Of a DNA stretch of 37,333 nt, positions 1-7,980 are shown piece after piece. Each line of letters starts with the position of its first letter. Position 1 is the first letter of the stretch. Where the stretch lies: NCBI GenBank assembly GCA_026647215.1, contig JAPKHC010000039.1, forward strand, positions 1 to 37,333, written 5' to 3'. The DNA is from F1-120-MAGs118 sp013360535. Lineage in GTDB: Bacteria; Planctomycetota; UBA1135; GCA-002686595. A program made the translations under genes and the position numbers. The notes beneath the pieces were generated by a model that worked only from the letters and a program-made list of their open reading frames with translations, did no database searches and was not told the origin of the DNA.

Positions 1-1310
1 CGAAGATGCCCTTGAAGAACTGGCCTCCCTGGTTGCCGTAGCTCTTCACGATCTTGTCGATCTCGCGGGCGAGGTCGTCGCCGAGACCCGTGTCGGCCGA
101 GGCGTCGGTGTAGTAGTCGGGATCGCCGACGAGCGCGCCCTGGTTGTCGAACCCGTCGGTGTCGGCGAACAGGTCCGCGAACCGGGCGAGGTCCGCGTCC
201 ATCTTCGCGTCCATCACCTTGTCGTTGATCTTGAGCGAGCCGTCCGCCTGGGACTCGACGCCGACCAGGCGCAGCGTGCCGTAGCCCGCCGTGTCGGCGC
301 TGATCTGCGCCGCCGACTGGCCGAACAGCACGCCGGACAGCGAGCGCTGGATCGAGCGCAGCGCGTTCTCGCCGAACAGCGGCCCGCCGGCGCCCTTCTC
401 CTCGTCGTACTTGTTCTGGTCGCGCACGAACTTGATCACGTCGTTGTAGGCGTCGATGAACTCCTTGATGCGCCCCTTGATCGCCGACTTGTCGGACTCG
501 ACGGTGAACTGCATCGTCGTGTTGACGTCGGAGTCGAGCAGCGAGATCGAGACGCCGGCGATGACGTCGTCGAAGTCGTTGTCGGTGCGCTCGACGCGCA
601 AGCCGTCGACGATGGCGACGGCGTTGCGGCCGACGCTGATGTTGTTGGGGCTCTGCGCGACGCCGGCGCCGTTCGGTCCGGTCCCGTTGATCGAGAGCCC
701 CGCGACCGTCGTCGTGAGGTTCTGGATGCGGAAGGCCTGCCCGGTGTCCTCGGCCGTGAGCACGAGCTGCCAGTTGGGGCTGGAGCTCGTGCCGGAGTTG
801 ACGACCGAGGCCGCGACCTTCCCGTCGGCTTCGGCGTTGATTCCCGCGGCGAGCTCGTTGAGCGACGAGGCGCCCTGCCGGACGGCGACCGAGTAGCTCT
901 GCCCGTCGTAGGTGAACGAGATCGACTGGCTATCCGCCGTGGCGAGGTCCGCCGCGGGATCGGTGACGCCGTCGAAGGCCCAGCGGTCCGTGGCGGAGAC
1001 CTGCTCGACGAGGAGCGTGTGCGTGCCCGGCGTGGCCGAGCCGCTCGCCGTCACCGTCGCGAGGCCCTCGACGCTCGCCGAGACCTTGAACGACATCAGG
1101 CCCGAGAGCGTGCCGAGCGTGTTGGCCTTGTTGCGCAGCGCGTCGACCTTGCCGCGGAAGGTGTTGAACAGGTTGATCTTGTCCTGGTTCGCCTTCTTCT
1201 GCGCCTGCAGCTGCTGGATGGGGATGCGCTCGACGGAGACGAGCGCGTCGATGATCGCGTTCGAGTCGAGGCCGCTCGCGAGGCCGCCAATGCTGATGTT
1301 CGAGGCCATG
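1..1310 (-). CDS. fliD: Flagellar hook-associated protein 2 (filament cap), C-terminus cut off
   Basis: FliD caps the growing flagellar filament and helps flagellin subunits fold and insert at the tip; it is exported through the flagellar channel. The visible 436 codons begin MASNISIGGLASGLDSNAII, the classic FliD start, followed by a coiled-coil-prone stretch rich in Gln/Lys (about residues 25-50) that would form the D0/D1 helices. A beta-rich middle follows, with 'SISFTYDGQSYSVAV' and 'FRIQNLTTTVAGLSINGTG'. The last visible residues, 'IVKSYGNQGGQFFKGIF', match the start of the C-terminal FliD helix. The reading frame leaves the window at base 1, so roughly the last tens of residues are missing. 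The ATG is preceded by a GGAG-type ribosome site. It lies 196 bp downstream of flagellin 1 on the same strand, as expected for a filament gene group. Confidence 0.95.
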
Positions 1311-1440
1311 TTGCCGCTCCGGGGACGAAGTCGCCCGGGGGTTATCGACGCGAGCCCCCCACGGGCTTAGCCGCTGGCGCTCGCTCCTCCCGGCCCAGCC
1401 GCCGGAGCACCCGGAAAATCCTTCCCTGCGCGAATGGAAC

Positions 1441-1474
1441 CGGCGCGGCCCCCCGTGCCCGAGGAACCGCGCCG
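1441..1474 (-). terminator. Possible stem-loop after flagellin 1
   Basis: An 8-bp perfect stem (CGGCGCGG at 1441-1448 with CCGCGCCG at 1467-1474) with an 18-nt loop lies 33 nt past the flagellin 1 stop codon on the minus strand. No T-tract follows, only GTTCCATTC, so termination would be weak or Rho-assisted. It could separate flagellin 1 from fliD expression. In such GC-rich DNA a chance stem of this length is possible. Confidence 0.3.
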
Positions 1475-1506
1475 CCCTCTTCGTCCACAGGGACGATGCT
1501 CTGGCC

Positions 1507-2322
1507 TTACAGCAGCGACAGCGCGAGCTGCGGCTGCACGTTGGCCTGCGCAAGCACGCTGATCGCGGCCTGCTGCATGATCGAGTTGCGCGTCAGGTCG
1601 CTGGTCTCGGTCGCCACGTCGACGTCGCGGATGCGGCTCTCGGCGGCGGACAGGTTGTCGCGCGTGTTGAGGATCGACGAGATCGCGCTCGTCATCCGGT
1701 TCATCTGCGCGCCCAGCGTGCCGCGCGCGGTGGTGACGCTGTCGATCGCGGTGTCGATCGACGTGATCGCCGAGGAGGCGTTGGAGGCGCTCGTGACGCC
1801 CAGCGAGCCCAGCGAGAGGCCCGTCGAGGTCATGTCGGAGAGCGAGAGCGCGATCGTGTCGCCGGACTCCGTGCCGACCTGCACGCTGAGCGAGGTGGTG
1901 CTGCCATCGAGCAGGCTGACGCCGTTGAAGGTCGTCTGGCTCGCGACGCGGTCGATCTCGGTCACCAGCGCCTGGAACTCGGTGTCGAGCGTCGCGCGGT
2001 CGGCGGTGGTCAGCGTGCCGTTCGAGGCCTGCACCGCGAGCTCGCGCATGCGGTTGAGGTTGTTGCTCACTTCCTGCAGCGCACCTTCCGCGGTCTGCGC
2101 GAGCGACACGCCGTCCTGCGCGTTGCGGCTGGCGACCGTGAAGGAGCGGATCTGGCCGCGCATGCGCTCGGAGATGCCGAGGCCGGCGGCGTCGTCAGCG
2201 GCGGTCGCGATGCGCAGGCCGCTCGAGAGTCGGGAGAAGTTGCCCTGCAGGCGGCCGGTGACGGCGCCGAGGTTGCGCTGACTGGTGAGTGCAGCCACGT
2301 TGGTGTTGACGCGAAGTCCCAT
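1507..2322 (-). CDS. Flagellin 1 (271 aa, D0/D1-only type)
   Basis: This is a structural subunit of the flagellar filament, secreted through the flagellar type III channel. The N-terminal D0/D1 signature runs MGLRVNTNVAALTSQRNL, then 'LSSGLRIATAADDAAGLGIS' and 'NRMRELAVQASNGTL'. The C-terminal D1/D0 part has 'ILNTRDNLSAAESRIRDVD' and ends '...QPQLALSLL'. At 271 residues it lacks outer D2/D3 domains; only a short region ('TTSLSVQVGTESGDTIALSL') links the two conserved halves. The start at 2322 was chosen because it gives the conserved MGLRVN opening and has AGGA just upstream; the frame stays open further 5' but shows no homology there. It is closest to flagellin 2. The likely chaperone FliS is not in the window. 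Confidence 0.97.
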   Translation of the reverse strand: MGLRVNTNVAALTSQRNLGAVTGRLQGNFSRLSSGLRIATAADDAAGLGISERMRGQIRSFTVASRNAQDGVSLAQTAEGALQEVSNNLNRMRELAVQASNGTLTTADRATLDTEFQALVTEIDRVASQTTFNGVSLLDGSTTSLSVQVGTESGDTIALSLSDMTSTGLSLGSLGVTSASNASSAITSIDTAIDSVTTARGTLGAQMNRMTSAISSILNTRDNLSAAESRIRDVDVATETSDLTRNSIMQQAAISVLAQANVQPQLALSLL

Positions 2323-2833
2323 GTGTCCTGTGTCCTTGGGGTGGTTTCCGTGGGTCCGAAACTTCTCCCGAGAGGGCACTCGCGCCTGCGGCCCCGTGTG
2401 GATGCACGTCTCGAGCTGGCACGCTCGGGTTCGTGCAGGACGGCCTGCGTTCGTGGTTTCGGGAGCTTTCGCCTCGCCCCAGTTCCGCCCCTCCCCACCC
2501 TTGGGGCGGAACGCGGAACCGTCGCGGGCATCGCTCCGGTCCTTCGTGGCGCTCGTCGCGCCGCGCGAGACCCTTGCGACAGCGCCACCTTCGGAACGCC
2601 GTTGCGGCGCTCCTTAGGAATTCCCATTTCGCGGAAAGCGTGCTTGGCGCGGTCACGACCGGGCCGGAAGAAATCGACGGGACCCCGCTCCGTTGGGGTA
2701 CGGAGCGGGGTCCTCTGGCCTTTGGCCCTGACCCCCTCAGCTACGAAAAGCCAGGGCTTCAGGCGGGCCGACCGCTGTTCGGGGGGGAAACGACGGGCGT
2801 TTCAGCGGCCGGCTTGGGGGCTCACTTCACGGA
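2323..2833. other. 511-bp non-coding gap between flagellins 1 and 2
   Basis: This gap holds the presumed promoter region of flagellin 1, the strong hairpin at 2680-2713, and a weaker 6-bp stem at 2787-2803 (GAAACG/CGTTTC, loop ACGGG) close to the flagellin 2 stop. I searched by eye for sigma-28 (TAAA-N15-GCCGATAA) and sigma-54 (GG-N10-GC) elements on the minus strand and found no convincing match. Open frames in the gap show no protein-like features. Confidence 0.6.
2680..2713 (-). terminator. Strong perfect hairpin downstream of flagellin 2
   Basis: A perfect 13-bp stem, GGACCCCGCTCCG (2680-2692) with CGGAGCGGGGTCC (2701-2713), encloses an 8-nt loop. On the minus strand it lies about 120 nt past the flagellin 2 stop and is followed by a mildly T-rich stretch (GATTTCTTCC), so it most likely ends the flagellin 2 transcript before flagellin 1. 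The distance from the stop is long, so a role in mRNA 3'-end stability is also possible. Confidence 0.6.
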
Positions 2834-3652
2834 CTAGCCGAGGAGCGAGAGCGCGAGCTGCGGCTGCGTGTTGGCCTGGGCCAGCACGCTGACCGCGGCC
2901 TGCTGCAGGATCGAGTTGCGCGTGAGGTCCGCGGTCTCGATCGCGACGTCGACGTCGCGGATGCGGCTCTCGGCGGCCGAGAGGTTCTCGCGCGTGTTGA
3001 GGATCGACGAGATGGCGCTCGACAGGCGGTTCTGGGCAGCGCCCAGGGTACCGCGCGTGGAAGCCACCGAGGCGATCGCGGTGTCGATCGTCGACAGCGC
3101 CGACGACGCGTTGGTGTCGCTCGTGACGTTGATCGAACCGAGCGACAGGCCCGTCGAGGACGAGTCGGCCAACGACAGGCCGATCGTCTCGCCGGTGTTC
3201 ACGCCGACCTGCACGCTGAGGCTCGTGGTCGAGCCGTCGAGCAGGTTGACGCCGTTGAAGGTCGTCTGCGTCGCGACGCGGTCGATTTCCGTGACGAGCG
3301 CCTGGAACTCGGTGTCCAGCGTCGAGCGGTCGGCCGAGGTCAGCGTCCCGTTGGACGCCTGCACCGCCAGTTCACGCATGCGGTTCAGGTTGTTGCTGAC
3401 TTCCTGGAGCGCACCTTCCGCGGTCTGCACCAGCGAAACGCCGTCCTGCGCGTTGCGGCTGGCGACCGTGAAGGAGCGCACCTGGGCGCGCATGCGTTCG
3501 GAGATGCCGAGGCCCGCCGCGTCGTCGGCGGCCGTCGCGATGCGAAGGCCCGAAGACAGGCGGGAGAAGTTGCCCTGGAGGCGGCCGGTCACCGCGCCCA
3601 GGTTGCGCTGAGAGGTCAGCGCAGCAACGTTGGTATTGACTCGAAGTCCCAT
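2834..3652 (-). CDS. Flagellin 2 (272 aa, D0/D1-only type)
   Basis: This filament subunit is nearly identical to flagellin 1 over the first 110 residues, starting MGLRVNTNVAALTSQRNL. It differs mainly in the short linker between the halves ('VQVGVNTGETIGLSLADSSS') and in the C-terminal half ('AIETADLTRNSILQQAAVSV'). It ends '...LALSLLG', one residue longer than flagellin 1. AGGAA precedes the ATG by about 12 nt. Its own long upstream gap and the downstream hairpin suggest an independent transcript. High N-terminal identity with flagellin 1 implies recent duplication or gene conversion. Confidence 0.97.
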   Translation of the reverse strand: MGLRVNTNVAALTSQRNLGAVTGRLQGNFSRLSSGLRIATAADDAAGLGISERMRAQVRSFTVASRNAQDGVSLVQTAEGALQEVSNNLNRMRELAVQASNGTLTSADRSTLDTEFQALVTEIDRVATQTTFNGVNLLDGSTTSLSVQVGVNTGETIGLSLADSSSTGLSLGSINVTSDTNASSALSTIDTAIASVASTRGTLGAAQNRLSSAISSILNTRENLSAAESRIRDVDVAIETADLTRNSILQQAAVSVLAQANTQPQLALSLLG

Positions 3653-3955
3653 GGTGGGTTGGGGTTCCTAGAAGAAGAAGAGGGGATCGACGCAGGGTCA
3701 GTCCGTCCGGGTCCTCACGGCTCCTCGTATCCCTCGCCGCTGCATCGTTCCGGCACTCGTGCGATGGGGATCGCCCGCGTGCGGAACCGGCGAAGGCCGG
3801 AGTTCCGGATGTTCGTTGCGACGGGTCCTGGCAGCTTTCGAGCTGCGCGAAGGGACCGCGGCGCGGTGCGCCCTTGTCCGGCCTCGATCACCCCGTCGCC
3901 TGCTGGCTACGGGTGGCCGGCACTCGGGCCAGCCTCGGGCCGGGTTGGGTCCCGA
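3653..3955. other. 303-bp non-coding gap between flagellins 2 and 3
   Basis: Presumed upstream region of flagellin 2. It contains a purine-rich run (GAAGAAGAAGAGG, plus strand) next to the start and two direct copies of CTCGGGCC near 3920-3940. A plus-strand GG-N10-GC match (TGGCAGCTTTCGAGC near 3829) faces away from every gene here, so I do not call it a promoter. No gene seen. Confidence 0.55.
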
Positions 3956-4777
3956 TCAGCCTTGCAGCAGCGAGAGCGCGAGCTGCGGCTGGGTGTTCGC
4001 TTGGGCGAGGACCGACACGGCGGCCTGCTGCAGGATCGAGTTGCGCGTCATGTCCGCGGTCTCGATCGCGACGTCGACGTCGCGGATGCGGCTCTCGGCG
4101 GCCGAGAGGTTCTCGCGCGTGTTCAGGATCGACGCGATCGAGCTGCCGAGGCGGTTCTGGGCTGCACCCAGTGCGCCACGCGTCGAGGTGACGCTGCCGA
4201 TGGCGGAGTCGATCGCGGTCAGGGCCGACGAGGCGTTCGCGGCGCTCGTCACGTCGAGCGTGTCGATCGACAGGCCCGTCGAGGTCATGTCGGAGAGCGA
4301 GATCGTGATCGTCTCGCCCGCGTTGGTGCCGACCTGGATGTCGAGACCCGTGGTCGAGCCATCGAGCAGCGTGACGCCGTTGAAGGTCGTCTGGCCCGAG
4401 ACGCGCCCGATCTCCGTGATCAGCGCCTGGAACTCGGTGTTGAGCGTCGTGCGGTCCGCCGTGGTGAGCGTGCCGTTGGACGCCTGGATCGCCAGCTCGC
4501 GCATGCGCGTCAGGTTGTTGTTCACTTCCTGGAGCGCACCTTCGGCGGTCTGCGCGAGCGACACGCCATCCTGCGCGTTGCGGCTGGCGACGTTGAGCGA
4601 GCGCACTTGAGCGCGCATCCGCTCGGAGATGCCGAGGCCGGCAGCGTCGTCGGCCGCGGTGGAGATCCGCAAGCCGCTGGAGAGCCGGCCGAAGTTGCCG
4701 GACAGTCGCGAACTGACGCTGGAGAGGTTTCGCTGGGCCGTGAGGGCAGCGATGTTGGTATTGACACGAAGTCCCAT
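3956..4777 (-). CDS. Flagellin 3 (273 aa, D0/D1-only type)
   Basis: This filament subunit opens MGLRVNTNIAALTAQRNLSS and has the same D0/D1 architecture as its neighbours, with 'LSSGLRISTAADDAAGLGIS', 'TRMRELAIQASNGTLT' and 'ILNTRENLSAAESRIRDVD'. It ends '...LALSLLQG'. It is more divergent from flagellins 1 and 2 than those are from each other (SSVSSRLSGNFGRL instead of GAVTGRLQGNFSRL). The start at 4777 gives the conserved opening and has a good AAGGAA ribosome site 8-13 nt upstream; an in-frame start 51 nt further 5' is not supported. Confidence 0.97.
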   Translation of the reverse strand: MGLRVNTNIAALTAQRNLSSVSSRLSGNFGRLSSGLRISTAADDAAGLGISERMRAQVRSLNVASRNAQDGVSLAQTAEGALQEVNNNLTRMRELAIQASNGTLTTADRTTLNTEFQALITEIGRVSGQTTFNGVTLLDGSTTGLDIQVGTNAGETITISLSDMTSTGLSIDTLDVTSAANASSALTAIDSAIGSVTSTRGALGAAQNRLGSSIASILNTRENLSAAESRIRDVDVAIETADMTRNSILQQAAVSVLAQANTQPQLALSLLQG

Positions 4778-5217
4778 TGCAAATTTCCTTGTGTAGCTGA
4801 GGTGGGGAACACCCCTGCGGCAGGACACACCGCGGGGGATGCGAGGCCCGGCGCTCCGCGAGGGAGCACCGGGCTGAAATTCCGCGCGAGCGCGGCGCGT
4901 CCGCGATCCTCGGCGCGCTGCTGGGGCAGAACGCGGGCCGGGAGGCTCGGGACGCGCGAAGCGAGGCTCCCCGACGATCGCGGCCGGGCACGTGGCGCGA
5001 AGGTCGTTGGTGGTGGGAGTCGCTCCGCTCGGGCGGAGGTCGCCATGCGTGCCGCGCTCGTGGGGCGCCTCCCATCCCTAGGAGGCGTGCGCGCGGCGGC
5101 AGGGCGAGTTGTGCGGGGGGTGGGAAAGAGCGGTCGGAGAGGCTTGAGGGGGACGGGGAGGACCCGCGGGGGTCCTCCCCTTTCAGCGACCGGCCACCGA
5201 GGCCGGATTCGGTTGCG
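4778..5217. other. 440-bp non-coding gap between flagellins 3 and 4
   Basis: Presumed promoter region of flagellin 3, plus the hairpins at 5155-5180 and 5190-5206 behind flagellin 4. No sigma-28 or sigma-54 consensus could be recognised. Overlapping open frames here have low-complexity Arg/Ala/Gly translations typical of GC-rich non-coding DNA. Confidence 0.55.
5155..5206 (-). terminator. Tandem hairpins after flagellin 4
   Basis: Directly behind flagellin 4 lie two stems: CCGGCC/GGCCGG (5190-5195 with 5201-5206) and a perfect 11-bp stem GGGGAGGACCC/GGGTCCTCCCC (5155-5165 with 5170-5180, loop GCGG). The second is 37 nt past the stop on the minus strand. An AAA run precedes it and a C-rich tract follows, so it is not a textbook intrinsic terminator, but position and symmetry support transcript termination or 3'-end protection. 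Confidence 0.6.
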
Positions 5218-6042
5218 CTAGTTGCCCTGGAGCAAGCTGAGCGCGAGCTGCGGCTGCACGTTGGCCTGCGCGAGCATGGACACGGCAGCCTGCTGCATGA
5301 TCGAGTTGCGGGTCAGGTCGGCGGTCTCGGTCGCGACGTCGACGTCGCGGATGCGCGACTCGGCGGCGGCGAGGTTCTCCGACGCGTTGGCGATCGAGCT
5401 GATCGCGGATTGCAGGCGGTTCTGGGCCGAACCCAGCGCGCCGCGAGCGGTGGTCACGATGCTGACGGCCTGGTCGAGCACCGCGAGCGTGGCGGCGGCG
5501 TTCGCGACCGTCGTGACGTCGAGGCCCGTCAGGCCGAGCGCGGTGGCGCTGGAGTCCTGCAGCGAGACCGTGATGACTTCCGCCGAGTTGATGCCGGCCT
5601 GGATGTCGAGCGCGGTGGTCGTGCCATCGACGAGCTGCACGCCGTTGAAGGTCGACGTGCTCGAGATGCGGCCGATCTCGTTGATCAGCTCCTGGTACTC
5701 GGTGTCGAGCGTCGCGCGGTCGGCGCTCGAGAGCGTCCCGTTGGACGCCTGGATCGAGAGCTCGCGCATGCGGTTGAGGATGCTGTTGACCTCGTTGAGC
5801 GCGCCTTCCGCGGTCTGCACGAGCGAGATGCCGTCCTGCGCGTTGCGCTGCGCCGCGCCGTAGCTGCGGATCTGCGAGCGCATGCGCTCGCTGATGCCGA
5901 GGCCGGCCGCGTCGTCGGCCGCCGTCGAGATGCGCAGGCCGCTCGACAGGCGCTTGAAGTTGCCCTGCAGGCGGACGCTCACGGAACTGAGGTTCCGTTG
6001 TGCGTTCATCGAGGCGAGGTTGGTGTTGACTCTGAGGCCCAT
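5218..6042 (-). CDS. Flagellin 4 (274 aa, D0/D1-only type)
   Basis: This is the first flagellin in the minus-strand array. It opens MGLRVNTNLASMNAQRNLSS and has 'LSSGLRISTAADDAAGLGIS', 'NRMRELSIQASNGTLSSADR' and a C-terminal half ending '...LALSLLQGN', the longest tail of the four. It is the most divergent paralogue: 'IANASENLAAAESRIRDVD' replaces ILNTR, and 'YGAAQRNAQDGIS' replaces the ASRNAQDG motif. AGGAG sits 7 nt before the ATG at 6042. The frame remains open for almost 2 kb upstream but that extension is antisense to a real gene. It is divergent from the pseudo-activator gene, so the two may share a 183-bp control region. Confidence 0.97.
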   Translation of the reverse strand: MGLRVNTNLASMNAQRNLSSVSVRLQGNFKRLSSGLRISTAADDAAGLGISERMRSQIRSYGAAQRNAQDGISLVQTAEGALNEVNSILNRMRELSIQASNGTLSSADRATLDTEYQELINEIGRISSTSTFNGVQLVDGTTTALDIQAGINSAEVITVSLQDSSATALGLTGLDVTTVANAAATLAVLDQAVSIVTTARGALGSAQNRLQSAISSIANASENLAAAESRIRDVDVATETADLTRNSIMQQAAVSMLAQANVQPQLALSLLQGN

Positions 6043-6225
6043 GAAAGGCTCCTGGTATCGGGGTCTGGGTGGGGTCGCTGTTTTGATCCGTGCTCTCCGC
6101 GGCCTTCCGCGCGAGTGCACGTCCGGTTCTCGGAGGGACCCCGGATCGCTGAAGCCTTTCCGAGGGTTTTCCGCGCGACTTGCCGCGCGACGCGCGCACC
6201 TGACCTTGTTAATAGGGAGCCTCTC
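6043..6225. promoter_or_regulatory. Divergent control region between flagellin 4 and the pseudo-activator
   Basis: This 183-bp gap is the only intergenic space from which both the flagellin array and the long plus-strand operon diverge. It is GC-rich except for TTGTTAATA at 6206-6214 just before the plus-strand ribosome site AGGGAG (6214-6219). No exact sigma-28 or sigma-54 element is visible. Placement makes it a likely binding target for the flagellar regulators encoded downstream (inference). Confidence 0.4.
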
Positions 6226-7059
6226 GTGGACGCCGTTTCCGCCTCGCGTGGGAAGGAACTGCGCGCGCTCGCGGCGCGCGCGGCGGCGTCGTCGACTTCC
6301 GGCGTGCTCGTGCTGGCGCGTCCCGGAGCGCCGGCGTTCGAGCTCGCGCGCGAGGTGCACGCGCTCTCGACACGCGCCTCGCGGCCGTTCGTGCACGTGC
6401 GTTGCGCGCACGAGCGGGAAGATCCTTCCGGGGCCCTCGCGCGCGCGGGCGAAGGCGCGCTGTTCCTCGAGAGCGTCGAGTGGCTCTCCGAGGCCGCGCA
6501 GGAAGCGCTCGCGAGGGAACTCGCGTTGCAGCGCGAGCGCAAGGGCGGCGCGCGCGTGATCGCTTCCGTCTCCGCCGAGCTCGCGCGCCTCACGGCCGAG
6601 GGCCGGCTGCGCGAGGACCTGCTCTACCGCCTGAACGGGCTGTTCCTCGAGCTGCCGCCGCTGCGCGAGCGGCCCGAGCACGCGCTCGAGCTGGCGCGCG
6701 AGACGCTGGCCCGCGTCGCGCCGCAGGTGTCGCTGGCGCCTTCCGCGGTGCGCGCGATCCTGACGCACGACTGGCCGGGCAACGAGCGCGAGGTCGAGCT
6801 GGCGCTCGAGCGTGCGGCGCTGCTCGCGCGCGATGGAACGCTGGAAGCCGACGCGCTCTTCCTGCGCGTGCGCCGGGAAGCGCCGGAGGGGCCGCTCTTC
6901 ACGACGGCGGAGCGCTCGCTGCGCGCCGTCGAGGAGGCGCTGATCCGTCAGGTGCTCGCCGAACACGGCGGCAACCGCAGCGCGGCGGCGCGCGCGCTCG
7001 GCATCCACCGCGCGACGCTGCACCTCAAGCTGCGCGAGCTGGGTCCCGACGCGGGCTGA
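6226..7059 (+). CDS. Degenerate NtrC-family protein (pseudo-activator) with Fis-type HTH
   Basis: This 277-aa protein aligns by eye with the AAA+ and DNA-binding parts of sigma-54 activators but has lost the catalytic features. The Walker A position reads LARPGAPAF (about 30-38) with no GKT/S lysine; the Walker B position reads ALFLESVEW (78-86) instead of LLLDEIGE; and about 20 residues including the GAFTGA sigma-54 contact loop are missing. It keeps the 'GRLREDLLYRLN' arginine region (126-137), 'PPLRERPEHALELA' (144-157), 'HDWPGNEREVELAL' (181-194) and a C-terminal Fis-type HTH ('NRSAAARALGIHRATLHLKL', 250-269). There is no receiver domain. The GTG start has AGGGAG six bases upstream. It probably cannot hydrolyse ATP or open sigma-54 promoters. 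It may bind flagellar promoters or mix with the intact regulator at 11460-12845, comparable in idea to the FleQ/FleT pair of Rhodobacter. Role inferred. Confidence 0.85.
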   Translation: MDAVSASRGKELRALAARAAASSTSGVLVLARPGAPAFELAREVHALSTRASRPFVHVRCAHEREDPSGALARAGEGALFLESVEWLSEAAQEALARELALQRERKGGARVIASVSAELARLTAEGRLREDLLYRLNGLFLELPPLRERPEHALELARETLARVAPQVSLAPSAVRAILTHDWPGNEREVELALERAALLARDGTLEADALFLRVRREAPEGPLFTTAERSLRAVEEALIRQVLAEHGGNRSAAARALGIHRATLHLKLRELGPDAG

Positions 7060-7113
7060 GCGACTCGCGCCGCGCCGGAGACCGTCGGGCCCCGCGGGCC
7101 GGGCCGAAGCAGG

Positions 7114-7128
7114 TTCCCGAATCGGGAA
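7114..7128. promoter_or_regulatory. Perfect 15-bp palindrome ahead of the STN/TPR module
   Basis: TTCCCGA-A-TCGGGAA is perfectly symmetric around its central base and is followed by AAA. A second, 6-bp inverted repeat (CAAGGA 7158-7163, TCCTTG 7171-7176) lies 30 bp downstream. Both sit in the 159-bp gap between the pseudo-activator and the next gene. A dimeric regulator site is the simplest reading; the one-base centre argues against an RNA hairpin. Confidence 0.4.
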
Positions 7129-7218
7129 AAAGCTGCGCTGTGGCGCGCAGGGGCCATCAAGGAAAAATCCTCCTTGGTCGAACAGGGGCGCGCTGTTCCC
7201 CCGAGCCGGGGGCCCCCC

Positions 7219-7980
7219 ATGAGCCTCGACAAGTTCGCGTCCTCCGACGGCAAGCCGCCGCAGAAACCCGCCGTCTCGGGCCCGCCCGAGGAGTCGGACG
7301 AGGACCTGTTCAACTTCGACGAGCTCACCAGCGCCGCCGCCAAGGCCGCGCCGCCGCCCGCGCCCGTCGCGGTGCCGCCGCAGGCCGAGCTCGACGCCGC
7401 GCTCGGGCAGGTGCAGGCCGCCAAGCAGGAAGTCGCGAAGGCGATCCAGCCGCCGGTCGCAGCGCCCGCCCCCACGATCCGCCCCGTCGCGACCGTCGCA
7501 GGCGACGAGGACGCGGCCGCACGCACCAACGTCGTCGTCGTGCCGCAGCGCGTGAGCTTCACGCCGCTCGTCGGCGCGCTCGTCGGTGGCGTCGCATTGC
7601 TCAACATCGCGCTGATCGCCTTCGCCTGGCACACGGTCAACGCGACGCGCCAGATGGTGCTCGACGTCGCCAGCGACGTGCGCGAGGCGAGCTCCGACAT
7701 GCGCAGCGAGTCCGAGCGCCGCACGGAACTCGCGGCGCGCGCGAGCGAGCCCGTGTTCGGCGCGCTGCCCGAGGGCTTCCGCACGCTCGACATCGCGCGC
7801 GACATGATCACGCGCGGCGAGCACGTGCGTGCGCGGCGCCTGCTGCACGGCCTGCTCGCGGTGATCGACCGCGTCCAGCAGCCGGCGCGCTCGGAGATCG
7901 AGGCGCGCGCGGCGTTCCTGATCGCCGACAGCTTCCGCATCGAGGCCGATGCGCTGCCTTCCAACGGAGCCGCCCGATGA
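7219..7980 (+). CDS. Single-pass membrane protein of unknown function, first gene of the STN/TPR module
   Basis: I do not recognise this 253-aa family. The N-terminal 100 residues are acidic, then Pro/Ala-rich ('ESDEDLFNFDELTSAA', 'APPPAPVAVPPQAELDA') and look disordered. One membrane helix lies at about 117-138 (VGALVGGVALLNIALIAFAW). A charged, coiled-coil-like stretch follows (145-175), then a helical C-terminus ('MITRGEHVRARRLLHGLLAV') that resembles a single TPR/SEL1-type hairpin. The expected topology is cytoplasmic tail in, helical domain in the periplasm. Its stop overlaps the next start (ATGA at 7977-7980). I chose the ATG at 7219; a TTG at 7174 in the same frame is possible but adds no recognisable sequence. 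Coupling to the downstream genes suggests a joint envelope function. Confidence 0.8.
   Translation: MSLDKFASSDGKPPQKPAVSGPPEESDEDLFNFDELTSAAAKAAPPPAPVAVPPQAELDAALGQVQAAKQEVAKAIQPPVAAPAPTIRPVATVAGDEDAAARTNVVVVPQRVSFTPLVGALVGGVALLNIALIAFAWHTVNATRQMVLDVASDVREASSDMRSESERRTELAARASEPVFGALPEGFRTLDIARDMITRGEHVRARRLLHGLLAVIDRVQQPARSEIEARAAFLIADSFRIEADALPSNGAAR

Noticed and set aside
2413..2440. TGGCACG on the plus strand near flagellin 1, resembling a -24 element
   Set aside because: No GC follows at the required spacing and there is no downstream plus-strand gene.
3829..3846. Sigma-54-like GG-N10-GC element on the plus strand (TGGCAGCTTTCGAGC)
   Set aside because: It points away from all nearby genes, which are on the minus strand, and deviates from the consensus outside the GG/GC pairs.
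6041..6100. TCAAAACA...CCCCGATA upstream of flagellin 4 (minus strand) as a sigma-28 promoter
   Set aside because: The two halves are several bases too far apart for the sigma-28 consensus and the -35 half matches poorly.
5410..6225. Upstream extension of the pseudo-activator frame that could have hidden an N-terminal receiver domain
   Set aside because: It is antisense to flagellin 4 and shows no receiver motifs. The GTG at 6226 has a good ribosome site, so the protein really lacks that domain.
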